Shown here one piece after another: positions 24,145 through 34,800 of a stretch of 64,000 nucleotides of DNA. Numbering within the stretch: position 1 is the first letter of the stretch; the number at the start of each line of letters is the position of its first letter. The stretch is taken from assembly GCA_963513935.1 (NCBI GenBank), contig OY740769.1, positions 101,845,762 through 101,909,761 of the forward strand. The letters run 5' to 3'. A program made the position numbers and the translations under genes. The stretch comes from Aphrophora alni (Eukaryota > Arthropoda > Insecta > Hemiptera > Aphrophoridae). The notes beneath the pieces were generated by a model. It worked only from the letters and a program-made list of their open reading frames with translations. It did no database searches and was not told the DNA's origin.

Positions 24145-26005
24145 TGATGAAATCATCACGATCAGAGCTAGACGTGGATGCGCTCAGGGCGGAGTCTTAT
24201 CCCCCCTGTTATGGAACCTGGTAGTGGATAAGATTCTTAGGCGTTTAAACGAACAAGGATTCTACTCACAGGGATACGCTGATGATGTGGCCATCGTGGT
24301 TAGAGGTAGAGACATGAGTGTTGTTTGTGACCTTATGCAGGCTGCCTTTAACCAGGTGGAAAGGTGGTGTCAGGAGGAACAGTTATCTGTGAATCCTGTA
24401 AAAACTTCTCTCATTCCCTTCACAAGAAAAAGGAATCTGGGAGTGAGGTCGCTACCTAAGCTCTTTGGGCAGGAGGTAGCGTTGGAGAACCAGGTGAAGT
24501 ACCTAGGTACTGTGTTAGATAAAAGGCTCACCTGGAACCCACAGATAGAACGGGTAGTAACCAGAGCCAAGTGTCTTATGCTTGCGTGTAAGAGGGCTGT
24601 TGGTAAACAATGGGGTCTGCAACCCAAGGTGGTAATGTGGATTTACACCATGATTATTAGACCACTAATCTCCTATGCTGCGGTGGTTTGGTGGACTAAG
24701 ACGCTACAAGGTGGGGTTGGAAGTAGAATGGATGGTCTCCAAAGGGTGGCCTGCTTGGCTATCACGGGGGCCATGGGGTCTGCACCAACCGTTACCTTGA
24801 ATGCACTTCTGGATCTCCCTCCCCTAGGGGTATATATTCAGGGACAGGCCAGGATGAGTGCATATAGACTACAGCAAACGGGGTGCTGGAGGAAGAGGTG
24901 GCCTGCAATTGGGCATTGCAGGATAAATCAAGTGGTCAACAGGGAAGTTTTAGACATGCCCTCTGATCACATGATACCTAAGGTTTCATTAGACAAGCCT
25001 TTTAAGACGAAGATCTTCTCTAGGGAAGAATGGGAGTCTGGAAGGAAGTTTTACAACGAGCAAGATATAGTCTGGTTCACAGATGGCTTGAAAACAGAGA
25101 TGGGTACAGGCGGTGGCATTAATGGGTTTAACCCAGAGAGGTCCATCGTACTGAGCCTAGGTAAGCATGCTACTGTTTTCCAAGCAGAAGTAGGTGCTAT
25201 CTCTGAATGCATCAAGGAGAATCAAAGAATGAAATACATGGGTAAGAACATTCTGATTTTCACAGATAGTCAAGCTGCCATTAAGGCTCTTAACACGACA
25301 AAGGTAAAGTCGAAACAGGTATGGGACTGCATCTCATCATTGATAAAGCTTGGTCAGATGAACACGGTCACTGTTGGCTGGGTTCCTGGCCACTCAGGTA
25401 TTGATGGTAATGAGAGAGCAGATGAACTAGCCAGGTCAGGCTCTGAATCCCCTTTCGTTGGCCCGGAACCGGTGCTCGGAATCTCTTATGGACATGCCAG
25501 GGCAGCGGTTGATACGTGGATGCGGGAGGGGATGAACAGGGTCTGGACGAATTCAACCACTAGTAGACTTGCTAAAAGGTTAATTAGACCAAGCAAGAAA
25601 CATGCGGAACAACTCATCTCTCTTAGAAGGGATAACTTGAGGTGGGTGGTTGGTCTCTTAACGAGCCACTGTCACCTCAGAAAACACCTACACAGGATAG
25701 GAATTGCTGCAGTTAATACATGCAGGAAATGTGGTTTGGCTGAAGAGTCTGCAGAACACATTCTTTTGGAGTGTGAGGCGCTAGGACGAGCCAGGCTGTA
25801 CTCTCTAGGCCCTCCGGGGAAAGAGATGGAAACCATCCTAGACAACCCTATCGGTAGTATCTGTTCCTTCATAAGGATGACGGGTATTACTGATTGGGTG
25901 TAGGAAGGAAATTGGGGCGGCAAAAGACCATTAGGTCGACGCCGGTGATGCCTCTGATGGAGGTTATCACAGCCCAGTTTATAAAAAAAAAAAAAAAAAA
26001 AAAAA
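24145..26005 (+). mobile_element. 5'-truncated LOA/I-like non-LTR retrotransposon
   Basis: The insertion is bounded by the 9-bp direct repeat AAGTTAGTA and ends in a poly(A) of about 23-25 nt from 25983. It starts inside the reverse-transcriptase domain, as expected when target-primed reverse transcription stops early. After the stop codon at 25901-25903 comes a short 3' UTR (AAATTGGGGCGGCAAAAGAC, TAGGTCGACGCCGGTGATGC) and then the A tail. The whole element is far less AT-rich than its surroundings, and its remaining frame is unbroken, so it is young. Family placement (LOA or a neighbour in the I/R1 group) rests on the RT followed by RNase H architecture and needs a tree. Confidence 0.9.
24146..25903 (+). 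CDS. ORF2 C-terminal part: reverse transcriptase (partial), RNase H, CCHC
   Basis: 585 codons are open from the truncation point to TAG. In a complete element this protein copies the element RNA into DNA at the target site. Numbering from 24146: an R-G-C-A-Q-G-G-V motif near residue 10 (the family usually has P after C), the catalytic Y-A-D-D at 44-47, then the thumb region with Y-L-G-T-V-L-D. An RNase H domain follows with all four acidic residues: D313 in FTDG, E348 in QAEV, D374 in FTDSQA and D426 in NERADEL. A C-x2-C-x8-H-x4-C zinc-binding motif uses C526, C529, H538 and C543. The endonuclease domain, the N-terminal RT palm and any ORF1 are missing, so the copy cannot move by itself. No in-frame start is expected; the frame simply opens at the truncation. 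The antisense open frames across it are shadows. Confidence 0.92.
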   Translation, partial: DEIITIRARRGCAQGGVLSPLLWNLVVDKILRRLNEQGFYSQGYADDVAIVVRGRDMSVVCDLMQAAFNQVERWCQEEQLSVNPVKTSLIPFTRKRNLGVRSLPKLFGQEVALENQVKYLGTVLDKRLTWNPQIERVVTRAKCLMLACKRAVGKQWGLQPKVVMWIYTMIIRPLISYAAVVWWTKTLQGGVGSRMDGLQRVACLAITGAMGSAPTVTLNALLDLPPLGVYIQGQARMSAYRLQQTGCWRKRWPAIGHCRINQVVNREVLDMPSDHMIPKVSLDKPFKTKIFSREEWESGRKFYNEQDIVWFTDGLKTEMGTGGGINGFNPERSIVLSLGKHATVFQAEVGAISECIKENQRMKYMGKNILIFTDSQAAIKALNTTKVKSKQVWDCISSLIKLGQMNTVTVGWVPGHSGIDGNERADELARSGSESPFVGPEPVLGISYGHARAAVDTWMREGMNRVWTNSTTSRLAKRLIRPSKKHAEQLISLRRDNLRWVVGLLTSHCHLRKHLHRIGIAAVNTCRKCGLAEESAEHILLECEALGRARLYSLGPPGKEMETILDNPIGSICSFIRMTGITDWV

Positions 26006-26007
26006 AA
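25983..26007. repeat. Poly(A) tail of the LOA-like element
   Basis: 25-A run that ends in the right target-site duplication. The last one or two A's could belong to either. Confidence 0.9.
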
Positions 26008-26014
26008 GTTAGTA
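26006..26014. repeat. Target-site duplication, right copy
   Basis: AAGTTAGTA, identical to 24136-24144. Confidence 0.8.
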
Positions 26015-26340
26015 GAACCATTTCCATTTTTTTGTTTTTAGCAATAACGTATTAATCAAGATTTTATGAGAGATGGAGAACCATACGTTTTTTTAGGATC
26101 CTTAGAGGTTATATTTAATCAAAATCGGTGTAACAAATTTTGAGAAAATCGTAAGTTTGTGTTTTTCCTATAGTAGTTCCCCAACAATTTTGAGTTATTA
26201 ACAAAAGGAAAAAGTTCCCTAGTTATAACAAAATTATCCTCACTAACAAATTAAATTAAATTCAACCCACAAGTACGAGAAATAACATTAAAAAAAAAAG
26301 TTTTGCATCTAGAGGACCTCAAACGTATTTCAAAACAATT
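26015..26340 (-). repeat. Family B sequence, 3' flank of the LOA-like insertion
   Basis: Begins GAACCATTTCC, which continues the minus-oriented family B core interrupted at 24144. Further on, ATCAAAATCGGTGTAACAAA and TTTTGAGAAAATCGTAAG are also family B blocks. Confidence 0.5.
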
Positions 26341-26929
26341 CTATATTAATTTGTTTCATAATATTTAGTTGGGTGTTTGATGGCACCCAACTCTCCCTAT
26401 ACTGAGACGTATATGCTACGTATATGTGAGAAAACATAAGGCAAGAAAACATGTCTATGGGTGTATTAAAAAACTTAATAATCTTCCTTATAATCTGAAG
26501 ATGTTAGTTAAATGGCTGTTATGAACCATCAAATGTAAATTTTCAATTTCATAATAAAAAGCTTCGGAGAGAAGCACAGAATATCGAGAGTTATTCCAAT
26601 TAGAATCTATCCTCGAGGCTGAGATTGAAATGATTTCAAACGTATTAAAACAACTGTTTATTTATTTCAAAACAATAATTGTTTTATTTAAAATGCCCTC
26701 GTCATTGATTTAATCTTATCTAATATTTATCCAAGTTACTTTTTTTGTTCGTTATATCAAGTTTCCTGTTATATTTGGAACATAATTCATTAAAAGTTCT
26801 GTAGGCATAGCAGTACGAATATGGTAAAAGCTATAAAAGTCTTAAAGAAACAAAAATATGTTTTACTTATCGAATATATAAAACTTAGCATCCATTTTGT
26901 AATAGTCAAACATTTTATCTCTATTTAAA
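26341..26929. other. AT-rich DNA, nothing recognised
   Basis: No supported feature. Confidence 0.5.
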
Positions 26930-27430
26930 CTAGCGATCTTCAATTTGAATGGCCTCAGGAAACCAAAAATGTGATTTTCTAAATACTGTCCGTCCGTCGT
27001 CGTTGTCATCTGTGGGTAAGCAAGATGGCGGCCACAACAATTTCAGTAGAAATATGAAATTTAGGTTCTATAGTCTGTTCATATAGAACCCTATTGAAAT
27101 TAAGAAAAAAAGTTTTGAAAATGTCAAAATGATGGTCAGTTTAAAGTTGGTTCATATATCCTGTGTTATTCAAATTAAAACACTAAATTAGAAACAAGTT
27201 TGGAAATTTCCATTCTGCATGTAATGGTAACAACCCCCACCTCTCTACGACGACAAATAGCGACGTTATTGCATTAAAAGTGGACCTCCCCAAAAAGTTA
27301 TATTCCAGTACATTATGAGTTATGAGATCTTGCAAGACCAAGTCACCAATACGAGCGTAGCGAGTGAAGTCTATATTACATACGTACAGCTTCGAGGCCC
27401 GCTAAGAGCAAAGCGAGTGCCCTGGCGAGA
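26930..27430 (+). repeat. Family E copy (+)
   Basis: TACTGTCCGTCCGTCGTCGT, AGCAAGATGGCGGCCAC, GAAATATGAAATTTAGGTTC and CTGCATGTAATGGTAACAAC match 54.95-55.21 kb in order and, reversed, the copies at 1.03-1.64 kb and 44.2-44.97 kb. Confidence 0.75.
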
Positions 27431-27949
27431 TCAAGAAAGTTGTGGTTATAAATAATTAGGATGTTCATATAATCTGTACAAGAACTGTTTCAAACAAACC
27501 TGTCCTACTAGATATGGTTCCCTTAATCTACCAACAATTTAGTATTTCCTACAAGACCTAAGATACCAACTTTTGAACATTTGTAGAAACTGGTTTCATC
27601 ATATTTTATTTTTGGACTTAGTGCCACGATGACCACCATGAACTTGTTTCTTAAGTTCTGGTTACTCAAAAGAGATTTAAACCAGATAGACTTAGCACTA
27701 GAGATATTTAATTACGTAAGCGTTATTTTTATTTTTATTCTGATGTAACTATTGAACTTAAAAACATATTCTTCCCCTTAGTGTAAAGAAAATTACACGT
27801 TTTTCCACAAATCGAATACAAAAATATACATCTTTAAAAGGGTTCTAAAAATTACTAAAAAGACATGGAGAGATAGACTACTATTTATATGTAAAGCGTT
27901 ACCATAGTAATCACGTGGATTCCATTACCGATTTTTTGGTGTTTTACCA

Positions 27950-28285
27950 ATAAATTTTGGAGAAATTACCAAGTCTTGGACTCACTTGCTGCACTTACAT
28001 AAAATTTGAACGAAATAATCTTACAGCAGCTACCCCCAAATTTTGATTTATAAGAAAAAATAAACAACCCGAGATTTGTCCAAAATATACCCACATACGA
28101 AATATGGTTAAAATCGGTTTACACGTTTGGGCTGTATATAGCACAAACGACAGACGACAGACAGACAAATCTTCAAAACCACTTTTTTTGAACTCACGGG
28201 ACCTCAAAACGCATATACCTACAAAAACCTCTACATAGATTTTTCACCTTTCATTTAACTTCCTCTATATGTGAGGAAGTAAAAT
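27950..28285 (-). repeat. Family B copy (-) ending in a palindrome
   Basis: CAGCTACCCCCAAATTTTGA, AAATATACCCACATACGAAA, GGTTTACACGTTTGGGCTG and a GACAGACGACAGACAGAC tract show the family's left half in reverse. The far end is the near-palindrome ACTTCCTCTATATGTGAGGAAGT (arms ACTTCCTC and GAGGAAGT) at 28258-28280, which may be the true left end of the family. Confidence 0.7.
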
Positions 28286-28659
28286 CACACAAAGTTTATG
28301 GTGTGGTAATATATTTCAAATGAAATTATATGATTTGTGTGTTTCTTGAACACACAATTTCGTCTGTGAATTGAAATCTATCATCGACAGTAAAATGTTA
28401 TACAAATAAGCGATTGTCCACTTTATAAGTAGGAAATAAATAACAAGGAACTATCGAATATCAATTTCAACAGTTTACTATTTTTAAAAAAATTTCTGAC
28501 AATTTTTTTTAAAGAACAAATAGATCTAGTAATTGTAATGCTGAGTTAAATTGTTAAATTTGACTGAAGCTCAATGAAAATGCTGGGTACTAAAAGTATT
28601 GTTTTTTTCTATTAATTTTTGAAATTTATTTTTGTGATTTATATTATTAATATAGTTTA

Positions 28660-28850
28660 ATCGGACATTTGCCATAATTAATGTACATAAAAACTAATAC
28701 ACGACGTTTCGAGAATATAAATCAACTCTCGGTATCAAGTGTGAAACTAGAGCATAAAAGAGAAAACACTATCATAACCTAGTAGCCTATGAGTTGGAAA
28801 ATAAAACTAAAACTATAACCTAAGTAAAGAACTCAAGCCTAAAATTGTAT
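28660..28850. repeat. Family C copy
   Basis: Contains ACGACGTTTCGAGAATAT (reverse of a TCGAAACGTC motif), ATCAAGTGTGAAACTAGAGC, AACCTAGTAGCCTA and AAAGAACTCAAGCC. Comparable sequence lies at 17.7-17.85 kb and 29.37-29.53 kb. Confidence 0.6.
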
Positions 28851-29369
28851 TAATAATTGAACGATCAATCATTTTAAGTAACTTTAAACCCAGAATTTCT
28901 AGGTAATAATTCCGTTATTTTTAAATTATAGAAAATATGTTATAGCATCATTACGTATACATATTGTAATAGTGGATAATATAAGTTTATCTGTAACGTC
29001 ATAAAACCTACAAGTAAAATTTTATCATCAAAAACCAATCGACCGCCATTTAATAATAATTTTAAAAAAACTCCAAGGTGTTTACTAATACATACATCAA
29101 GTTTAATTATTTATCAAGATTATTTTAGAGGATCGTGAAACTTATTTGTTTGATCTACTATTAACTTTATTAAAAAAGAACATAATTACAAAATTTATTA
29201 TTCTGAGAATTAAAATTATGGCGAGATAGGTTTTCGATAACAATTCATCCTTCCAGGGATGAACACGGGGCAGAGTAGGCAATTATTGTACAGCTTTGTA
29301 TTATTATTGTATATTCATCCCGTGATATAGGGTTATTGGTGTAGTTTATTCCGACAATTGTCATCATTG
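28851..29369. other. AT-rich DNA, nothing recognised
   Basis: Only a small hairpin-prone TTCATCC...GGATGAA motif near 29246. No gene. Confidence 0.5.
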
Positions 29370-29530
29370 TATATGTAAAAATGAACATAAGCCGTTTCGA
29401 AAGTGCGGATCAACCACCGTTATCGAGTGATAAGCCTAGATAGGAAGTATAAAAACAGGCATAGTTCAGTAGCCTAAAGAACAAACAAGTATAAAAGGAA
29501 CCTACTTACAGGTTAGGGAACCTAGCTTCC
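29370..29530. repeat. Family C copy (degenerate)
   Basis: AAGCCGTTTCGAAAGTGCGG, then ATCAACCACCGTTATCGAGT, then CAGTAGCCTAAAGAACAA parallels 28.69-28.83 kb. Confidence 0.5.
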
Positions 29531-31226
29531 ATTGATAGTATACACTATACAACCTATCATTATCGAATTAGCAAGAATATATCTGGTTTCAATATTCGCC
29601 CTTGAATATATTTTGTATGGGTTTTTGTAATGTTTGTCACATAAAACAATTCATTTAGTACCATGATTCTGTCTCATTTCATTTCCTAATTTTATATCCA
29701 ATTGATCTACCGTCGGAAAATCTAAAGGTTTTGTCAATTTTCACTTTTTTCAAAATTATAATTAGAGTTCCATACATTCATACCGGGTGCTATCGAATGG
29801 TTTAAAAAATATTTTTGATTTACAAAAATAACGATATTTAGGTAATATGATTAGCAAAATTCAAAATTTCCTATAGAGGGGGCCAAATTGTTCATTTTCG
29901 TCTGAGTACCTGAATAAAAGACATTATATTTTGATGTGATAAAAACAATAATGAAAGATATTTAACATATTTTAGTAATGTTCATATAATCAAAAAATTA
30001 GCAAATTTAAATATTTCCGTTTGTTTTCATAAAATTTATATATTTTTCACTCAAAATCTTTTGATCCATTTCATTAGACCTAAAAGAAATGAAATTCAAA
30101 GTCATGTATTGGATTGTATCGAATTAAATCATTACTTTAAAAATACCTAACGGTTACCAACACATAATAATCTTAAAACAATTTTAAATCAAAATGTAGA
30201 CACAGGAAGTATCTAGAAGAGTGATAAATTGACGCTGATGACCCCCTAGTTAGTGCCAATGTTTCAAACAAATTCCATGAATATTTCATGCACAAAAGAT
30301 CTGCGCGTGAGTTAATGGCACTTAATGTAAATCTGACACTATTATGTATTTAAATCTGTGCGCCTTCAGGATGTAATGCAAAAATAAGTACTAATCATTG
30401 GTCGTATTTAAATAATATATTAGATTATAAATCAACGTAGCTTTTTATTTTTTTACATGAACGTAATTTGAAGGTTAATATCGATAAGGAAAATTCGATG
30501 TTCATGGATACACACATTTTGGCGAGAACGGTTTGGTGATATTGTCTGCTTGTATATTGTCTGTGCCGTACGTTACAAATTAAACGGATTAAATAATATT
30601 TATATTATTTTAGTATATTAGCATTTGGTCTCTTTGAATTTATGAACAGGCATATAGGAATTGTCAGTAACAAAACCGACGAACTTCAGAAATTGAAATA
30701 GAATGGCCGAAGAGAGCGCAGAATGAAGACAAGCTACCAAGAAAACTAAAGCCCTCGTCAAATTGTGAGGTCAGGAAAGATAAAGCTATTTAACTTTTCG
30801 CAGAAGCGGATCGAAATTCCTCCATTTTCGACAAAACCCATGGATAAAATTTTACTCGATAAATAAAATATAACAATGAAATGAACTAAGTTTTTAAAGG
30901 CTATATGCAAAATTTGAAAGAAATCTAAATATTTAATAATGACGCGATTTACTATTTACATTGGTCAATTTATTGATAATAATTCCACTTCATATCAAGA
31001 CTTGTGTTTAATGACGACTATAGCAAGTTAATAATATTATCGCTGAATGCCCTATGAGACCTAGGGGAAAGATAGTAATTTGCGAAAAACTACCTTTAGT
31101 GTATTGATGTATTATTTTGAATTTTCAAACAATTTCATATCATTGTCATATGTGATGAATTTTAATACAATATGATCAGTAATTAATATATGATCCATTA
31201 ACTGATGAGTGGACAAAGAGCCTACT
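29531..31226. other. AT-rich DNA, nothing recognised
   Basis: No supported gene or repeat over about 1.7 kb. Confidence 0.5.
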
Positions 31227-31239
31227 ATTAGTGAATTTT
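31227..31239. repeat. Candidate target-site duplication, left copy
   Basis: ATTAGTGAATTTT, repeated exactly at 32231-32243 on the other side of the Jockey-like element. Confidence 0.6.
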
Positions 31240-32230
31240 TATTCTATCTATCATTACATAATACAATTACAATAACAAACAGAACAAAATCAACATCTTG
31301 ACCAATCCCAATAGGATCAACTAAAGACTTATATATCTAATACATCACATTTGTAGGGCTAACATTAATAATAATAATATGGTCCCTTCGCCATTAATCA
31401 CCAGCTCACTATTGCATCAAATCATGAGGTTTGGTTCTCTTGAGTCGTCGAATCCCATCAGCGCTGTCAGTCAACGCCTTCATGTCCCGATGAACGTGAA
31501 CTAGTAGACGCTGTTCATGCCTCAAAGCTACCCTCCTCACTTCTTCCTTTACGAAATTTACTTTCAAATCTCTGTGTAAATCACTGTTCCTGATGTACCA
31601 TGGAGCTTGAACTATTCCTCTAAGGACTTTATTTTGAAAGTTCTGTATTTTCTTCATATTTGTTTCCTTTGTACAGCCCCAAATTTGGATACCATAGGTC
31701 CATACAGGCTTCAGCACCTGCTTGTATATTAAAAGCTTATTGTGGATTGATAACTCTGAGTTTCGTCCAAGCAACCAGTAAAGTTGCCTGTATTTCATGT
31801 TTAGTTCTTCCTTCTTTTTCTTTACATGCTCTTTCCACTTTAACTTAGTATCAAGGGTCATGCCAAGATACTTAGCTGTGTTTACGTGGGACAATGTTTT
31901 GTCGTTTATTATCAAGGGTATTGGTACTAACTTTTTATTAGTGAAATGGATATACGTTGACTTTCCTTCATTTATTTTAATGCGCCAACGTTTAGTCCAT
32001 TCATTAACTCGGTCCACAGCTCTCTGCAGTTTACTGGTCGCAACGTCAGCATCCCCTCCAACAGCTAAGATGGCGGTATCATCAGCAAAGGTTGCAATGG
32101 TGGTATTATTTTCCTGAGGTATGTCACGGGTAAACAGTAAATAAAGGGTAGGGCCAAGAACACTTCCCTGAGGCACCCCTGCTGTTATCCGATGAAGATC
32201 TGAAAACTTGTTGTCATATCTGACACGAAA
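31240..32230 (-). mobile_element. 5'-truncated Jockey-like non-LTR retrotransposon
   Basis: Minus-strand insertion with an open RT frame, a 3' UTR at 31240-31408 that ends in a short AATAAAAA-type tail, and exact 13-bp direct repeats on both sides. The 5' boundary at 32230 follows from the direct repeat. The RT frame stays open for a further 28 codons or so upstream (to about 32315), so the true boundary could lie a little further right. Confidence 0.8.
31409..32230 (-). CDS. ORF2 C-terminal part: Jockey-like reverse transcriptase (partial)
   Basis: The frame is open from the proposed truncation to the TAG at 31409-31411, about 273 codons. It opens with FRVRYDNKF and AGVPQGSVLGP (the RT motif before the active site), then the catalytic F-A-D-D-T about 30 residues on. 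The thumb and connection follow, with Y-L-G-M-T-L-D-T-K-L-K-W, W-T-Y-G-I-Q-I-W-G and a basic C-terminus. No RNase H domain follows, which fits the Jockey clade and sets this copy apart from the LOA-like element at 24 kb. The endonuclease and the first half of RT are missing. The remaining frame is intact, so the copy is fairly young but dead on arrival. Plus-strand open frames here are shadows. Confidence 0.88.
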   Translation of the reverse strand, partial: FRVRYDNKFSDLHRITAGVPQGSVLGPTLYLLFTRDIPQENNTTIATFADDTAILAVGGDADVATSKLQRAVDRVNEWTKRWRIKINEGKSTYIHFTNKKLVPIPLIINDKTLSHVNTAKYLGMTLDTKLKWKEHVKKKKEELNMKYRQLYWLLGRNSELSIHNKLLIYKQVLKPVWTYGIQIWGCTKETNMKKIQNFQNKVLRGIVQAPWYIRNSDLHRDLKVNFVKEEVRRVALRHEQRLLVHVHRDMKALTDSADGIRRLKRTKPHDLMQ

Positions 32231-32243
32231 ATTAGTGAATTTT
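32231..32243. repeat. Candidate target-site duplication, right copy
   Basis: ATTAGTGAATTTT, the same as 31227-31239. Confidence 0.6.
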
Positions 32244-32660
32244 AAATGTTTTTTGTTAGAAGAAAAATCTTTACCGTCAACATCTTCTGTATTATTATTT
32301 AATAATATTTATAAGTTTATTTCACAGAAAGTACAGTCATAGTTATTTCTCAGTATTAATGAACGATAAAATTTGCTTCTTTATGCATATATTTAAACTC
32401 AAAACTACAACTTGCTACACAAATTGCATATTTAAAAAAATATTATATATATTCATTTATATATAAACATCATCTCATTGACATTGCCTTTTGGATTTTT
32501 TCTAAAAAATTACGTAACCTTCTTGCAAGATGGTTTCTGGTTTATTTTTCCGATTTATACTTAGACTATTTTTTAGAAGTTAAAAGACAAACTATCCTCT
32601 ACTATCTACTTCCTTTCTTTGTAAACCTACCTACAAATACAAACACACATAGAGAGCAAT

Positions 32661-33566
32661 TTCGTGAAAACTTACCACCTCTATTATTTAAAAGTCGGAA
32701 AGAGATATGGATAATCTGTTCTCGGGAACCTTAAGGAAAACCTTAGAATACCTGTTTACAAAATTCAAAAAACCATTCCCTCCCCTACTACCCCATCTCC
32801 AAAATGTGTAATGGACACAAATGGCTTATAATACCTTAAATTAAATCTGTTTTAAAAATATGAATTTCACTGATAGAAAAATTAAAATGGGTCAACATAT
32901 TGGATCGCTATGTTCAAAAGTGTTATTTGGTAAGTTATTTTCTAGAATTTTATAAAAAATAACTTATTATTATTAACTAATTGTAATGAAACTTTCTCGC
33001 AAATGTAAAATTATTGTTTACAACCAGTTTTGACAAACTTAATAAATTATTGTTAGGGTAGTATGAGAAATAATATTTAGAGTACTTTTGTAAGTACGGA
33101 CTAAATGAAAAGACATTCTTAAAAATAAGGGAAAGTTGACACGAGAGTTTACTGTCAAAAAACGATAAAACTTGTCACTTAAATTCTAATGACTTTTTCC
33201 AATCTTAAATATAAAACTTTGTAATAAATACTATTTTAATAGTGCGATAACTTATTTTTATAAAATTCTAGAAAATAACTTACAAAATAACATTTTTGAA
33301 CGTAGGGAACGGATGCGTTGGCCAATTTTTACTTTTCTTACAACATAAATGCATGGTTTTTAAAGGGCTTTAATTTGAGGTATTACAAGAGGAGTGTCCA
33401 TTACGGATTTTTGAGATGGGGATGGTGGTAGAGGGAATGTTTTTATTTTATTTTGTAAACAAGTTTTCTAAGTTTCTCTTTAAAGATGAATATCTGTCCC
33501 AAGAATAGATTATGTATCTCTTTCCGTCTTTTAAATAATAGTGGTGGTAAGTTTTTCAAAAACTCA
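32661..33566. mobile_element. Fold-back element with ~300-bp inverted arms
   Basis: The left arm (about 32661-32965) and right arm (about 33235-33566) are reverse complements at an imperfect but obvious level. Paired blocks include AAAACTTACCACC, AAAAGTCGGAAAGAGATA, ACATTCCCTC-type, GTAATGGACAC and the inner TAAGTTATTTTCTAGAATTT, with its reverse complement at 33259-33280. The spacer of about 270 bp is AT-rich and codes for nothing obvious. The structure resembles fold-back or long-TIR non-autonomous DNA transposons. The arms have diverged by substitutions and small indels, so it is not recent. Confidence 0.8.
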
Positions 33567-34329
33567 CGTACATGATTATAAGTTACAAATTCATTTCATA
33601 TTCTCGATAGTTATTATCGATTGTCTTATTAATTTTTAAAATTTTTATTCCATGTAGCATGATTTAAAAATCTCTGAAAATGTCTATTAATTGCCTTCCG
33701 TAAATGTTCTTTAAACACAAATCTAAAACCTCTCTCATGTTTGTCTTCAAGTCCTTTAAAACAAAACGCTAAGAACTGTATACATAGAGACACGACGAAT
33801 TGTAAGTGTATTTAATTTTGTAAATAGTTGAAAGGAATGATGAGTTATGTTTTTAAAATAACTTGAATGTATGTACATGACAACTTGAGAACTTTTATTT
33901 CTTAGAAATACTTTAAATCAATTGACAGATAAAGGATGAGTAGTTTTCAATTGTTTTACAGAAGTTTTGTAAAGTTGTCCAAGTTTAGTTCAGCTTATAT
34001 TTAAGTCTTCTAAGTTTAAACTATTCCTTGTTCAAACTATTATCTAACTCTACTTAGTGGAAGCTGTGAGTAAATTGGAGGGATCAATATTAGGTTTTTG
34101 TCTACAAAGAAAGACAACTGGAATCCTCAAACGTACATAAAATGATACGAAAACAAAATTGTTCCAACTATCATGAATGCAACCCCTTCTGTCCAAATTT
34201 CTGTATTTATGTCCGTTTGCAGTGATTTTTTTTTTAATTTTCCAAAAACCGATTCGTATATTTTGTATAATTTAATGTCATTTTGGTTTCTTACTATGCA
34301 CGTAATATATTATAGCTGTAACTGAACAC
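33567..34329. other. AT-rich DNA, nothing recognised
   Basis: No supported feature. Confidence 0.5.
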
Positions 34330-34800
34330 TTGCCCAATACCTGACATAAAAAATAAAAGACAAAAAAAATTGCACGAACTTTCTCAGTTACTAATCCCCA
34401 AAATGAAATAAAAATTAATCAAAACTAATCCACCAAAAATATTAGTTATCAACTAAACGGTTAAAATGATCATCCGTCTTTGAACTAATATTTATATATT
34501 TAAATGTTTCCTAAGCTTGCTCCGCTTGTGCTATAAAAGTGTCCTCAGTGTAATTAATATTCGATTAAAATAGAGGATAATGATGGCTGTCAAGGTTATC
34601 TTTGTTTTTTGCCATTATTCATGAACCATAATAGATTTTTCTTTGGAATTTTGCACACTGATTAGAATCTCTAATCTTAAAATTTCACTAAAATTTGAAC
34701 GTAATCGGTTAGTTTGAAAAAAATACGTCTTTTAAAACAACCACTTGGCAGTTTTTATTTTTTATCGACAACTCAATAATCGATAATCTTGGATGACGCT
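34330..34800 (-). repeat. Family B copy (-)
   Basis: GCACGAACTTTCTCAGTTAC with CCCCAAAATGAAATAAAAAT is the reversed right end. Then come GCTCCGCTTGTGCTATAAAA, TGCCATTATTCATGAACCAT and TTTCACTAAAATTTGAACGT. This order matches 20.37-20.7 kb and 63.5-63.78 kb. Confidence 0.7.

Noticed and set aside
24370..25923. Minus-strand open frames across the LOA-like element
   Set aside because: Antisense shadows of the RT/RNase H frame.
31660..32117. Plus-strand open frames across the Jockey-like element
   Set aside because: Antisense shadows of the RT frame.
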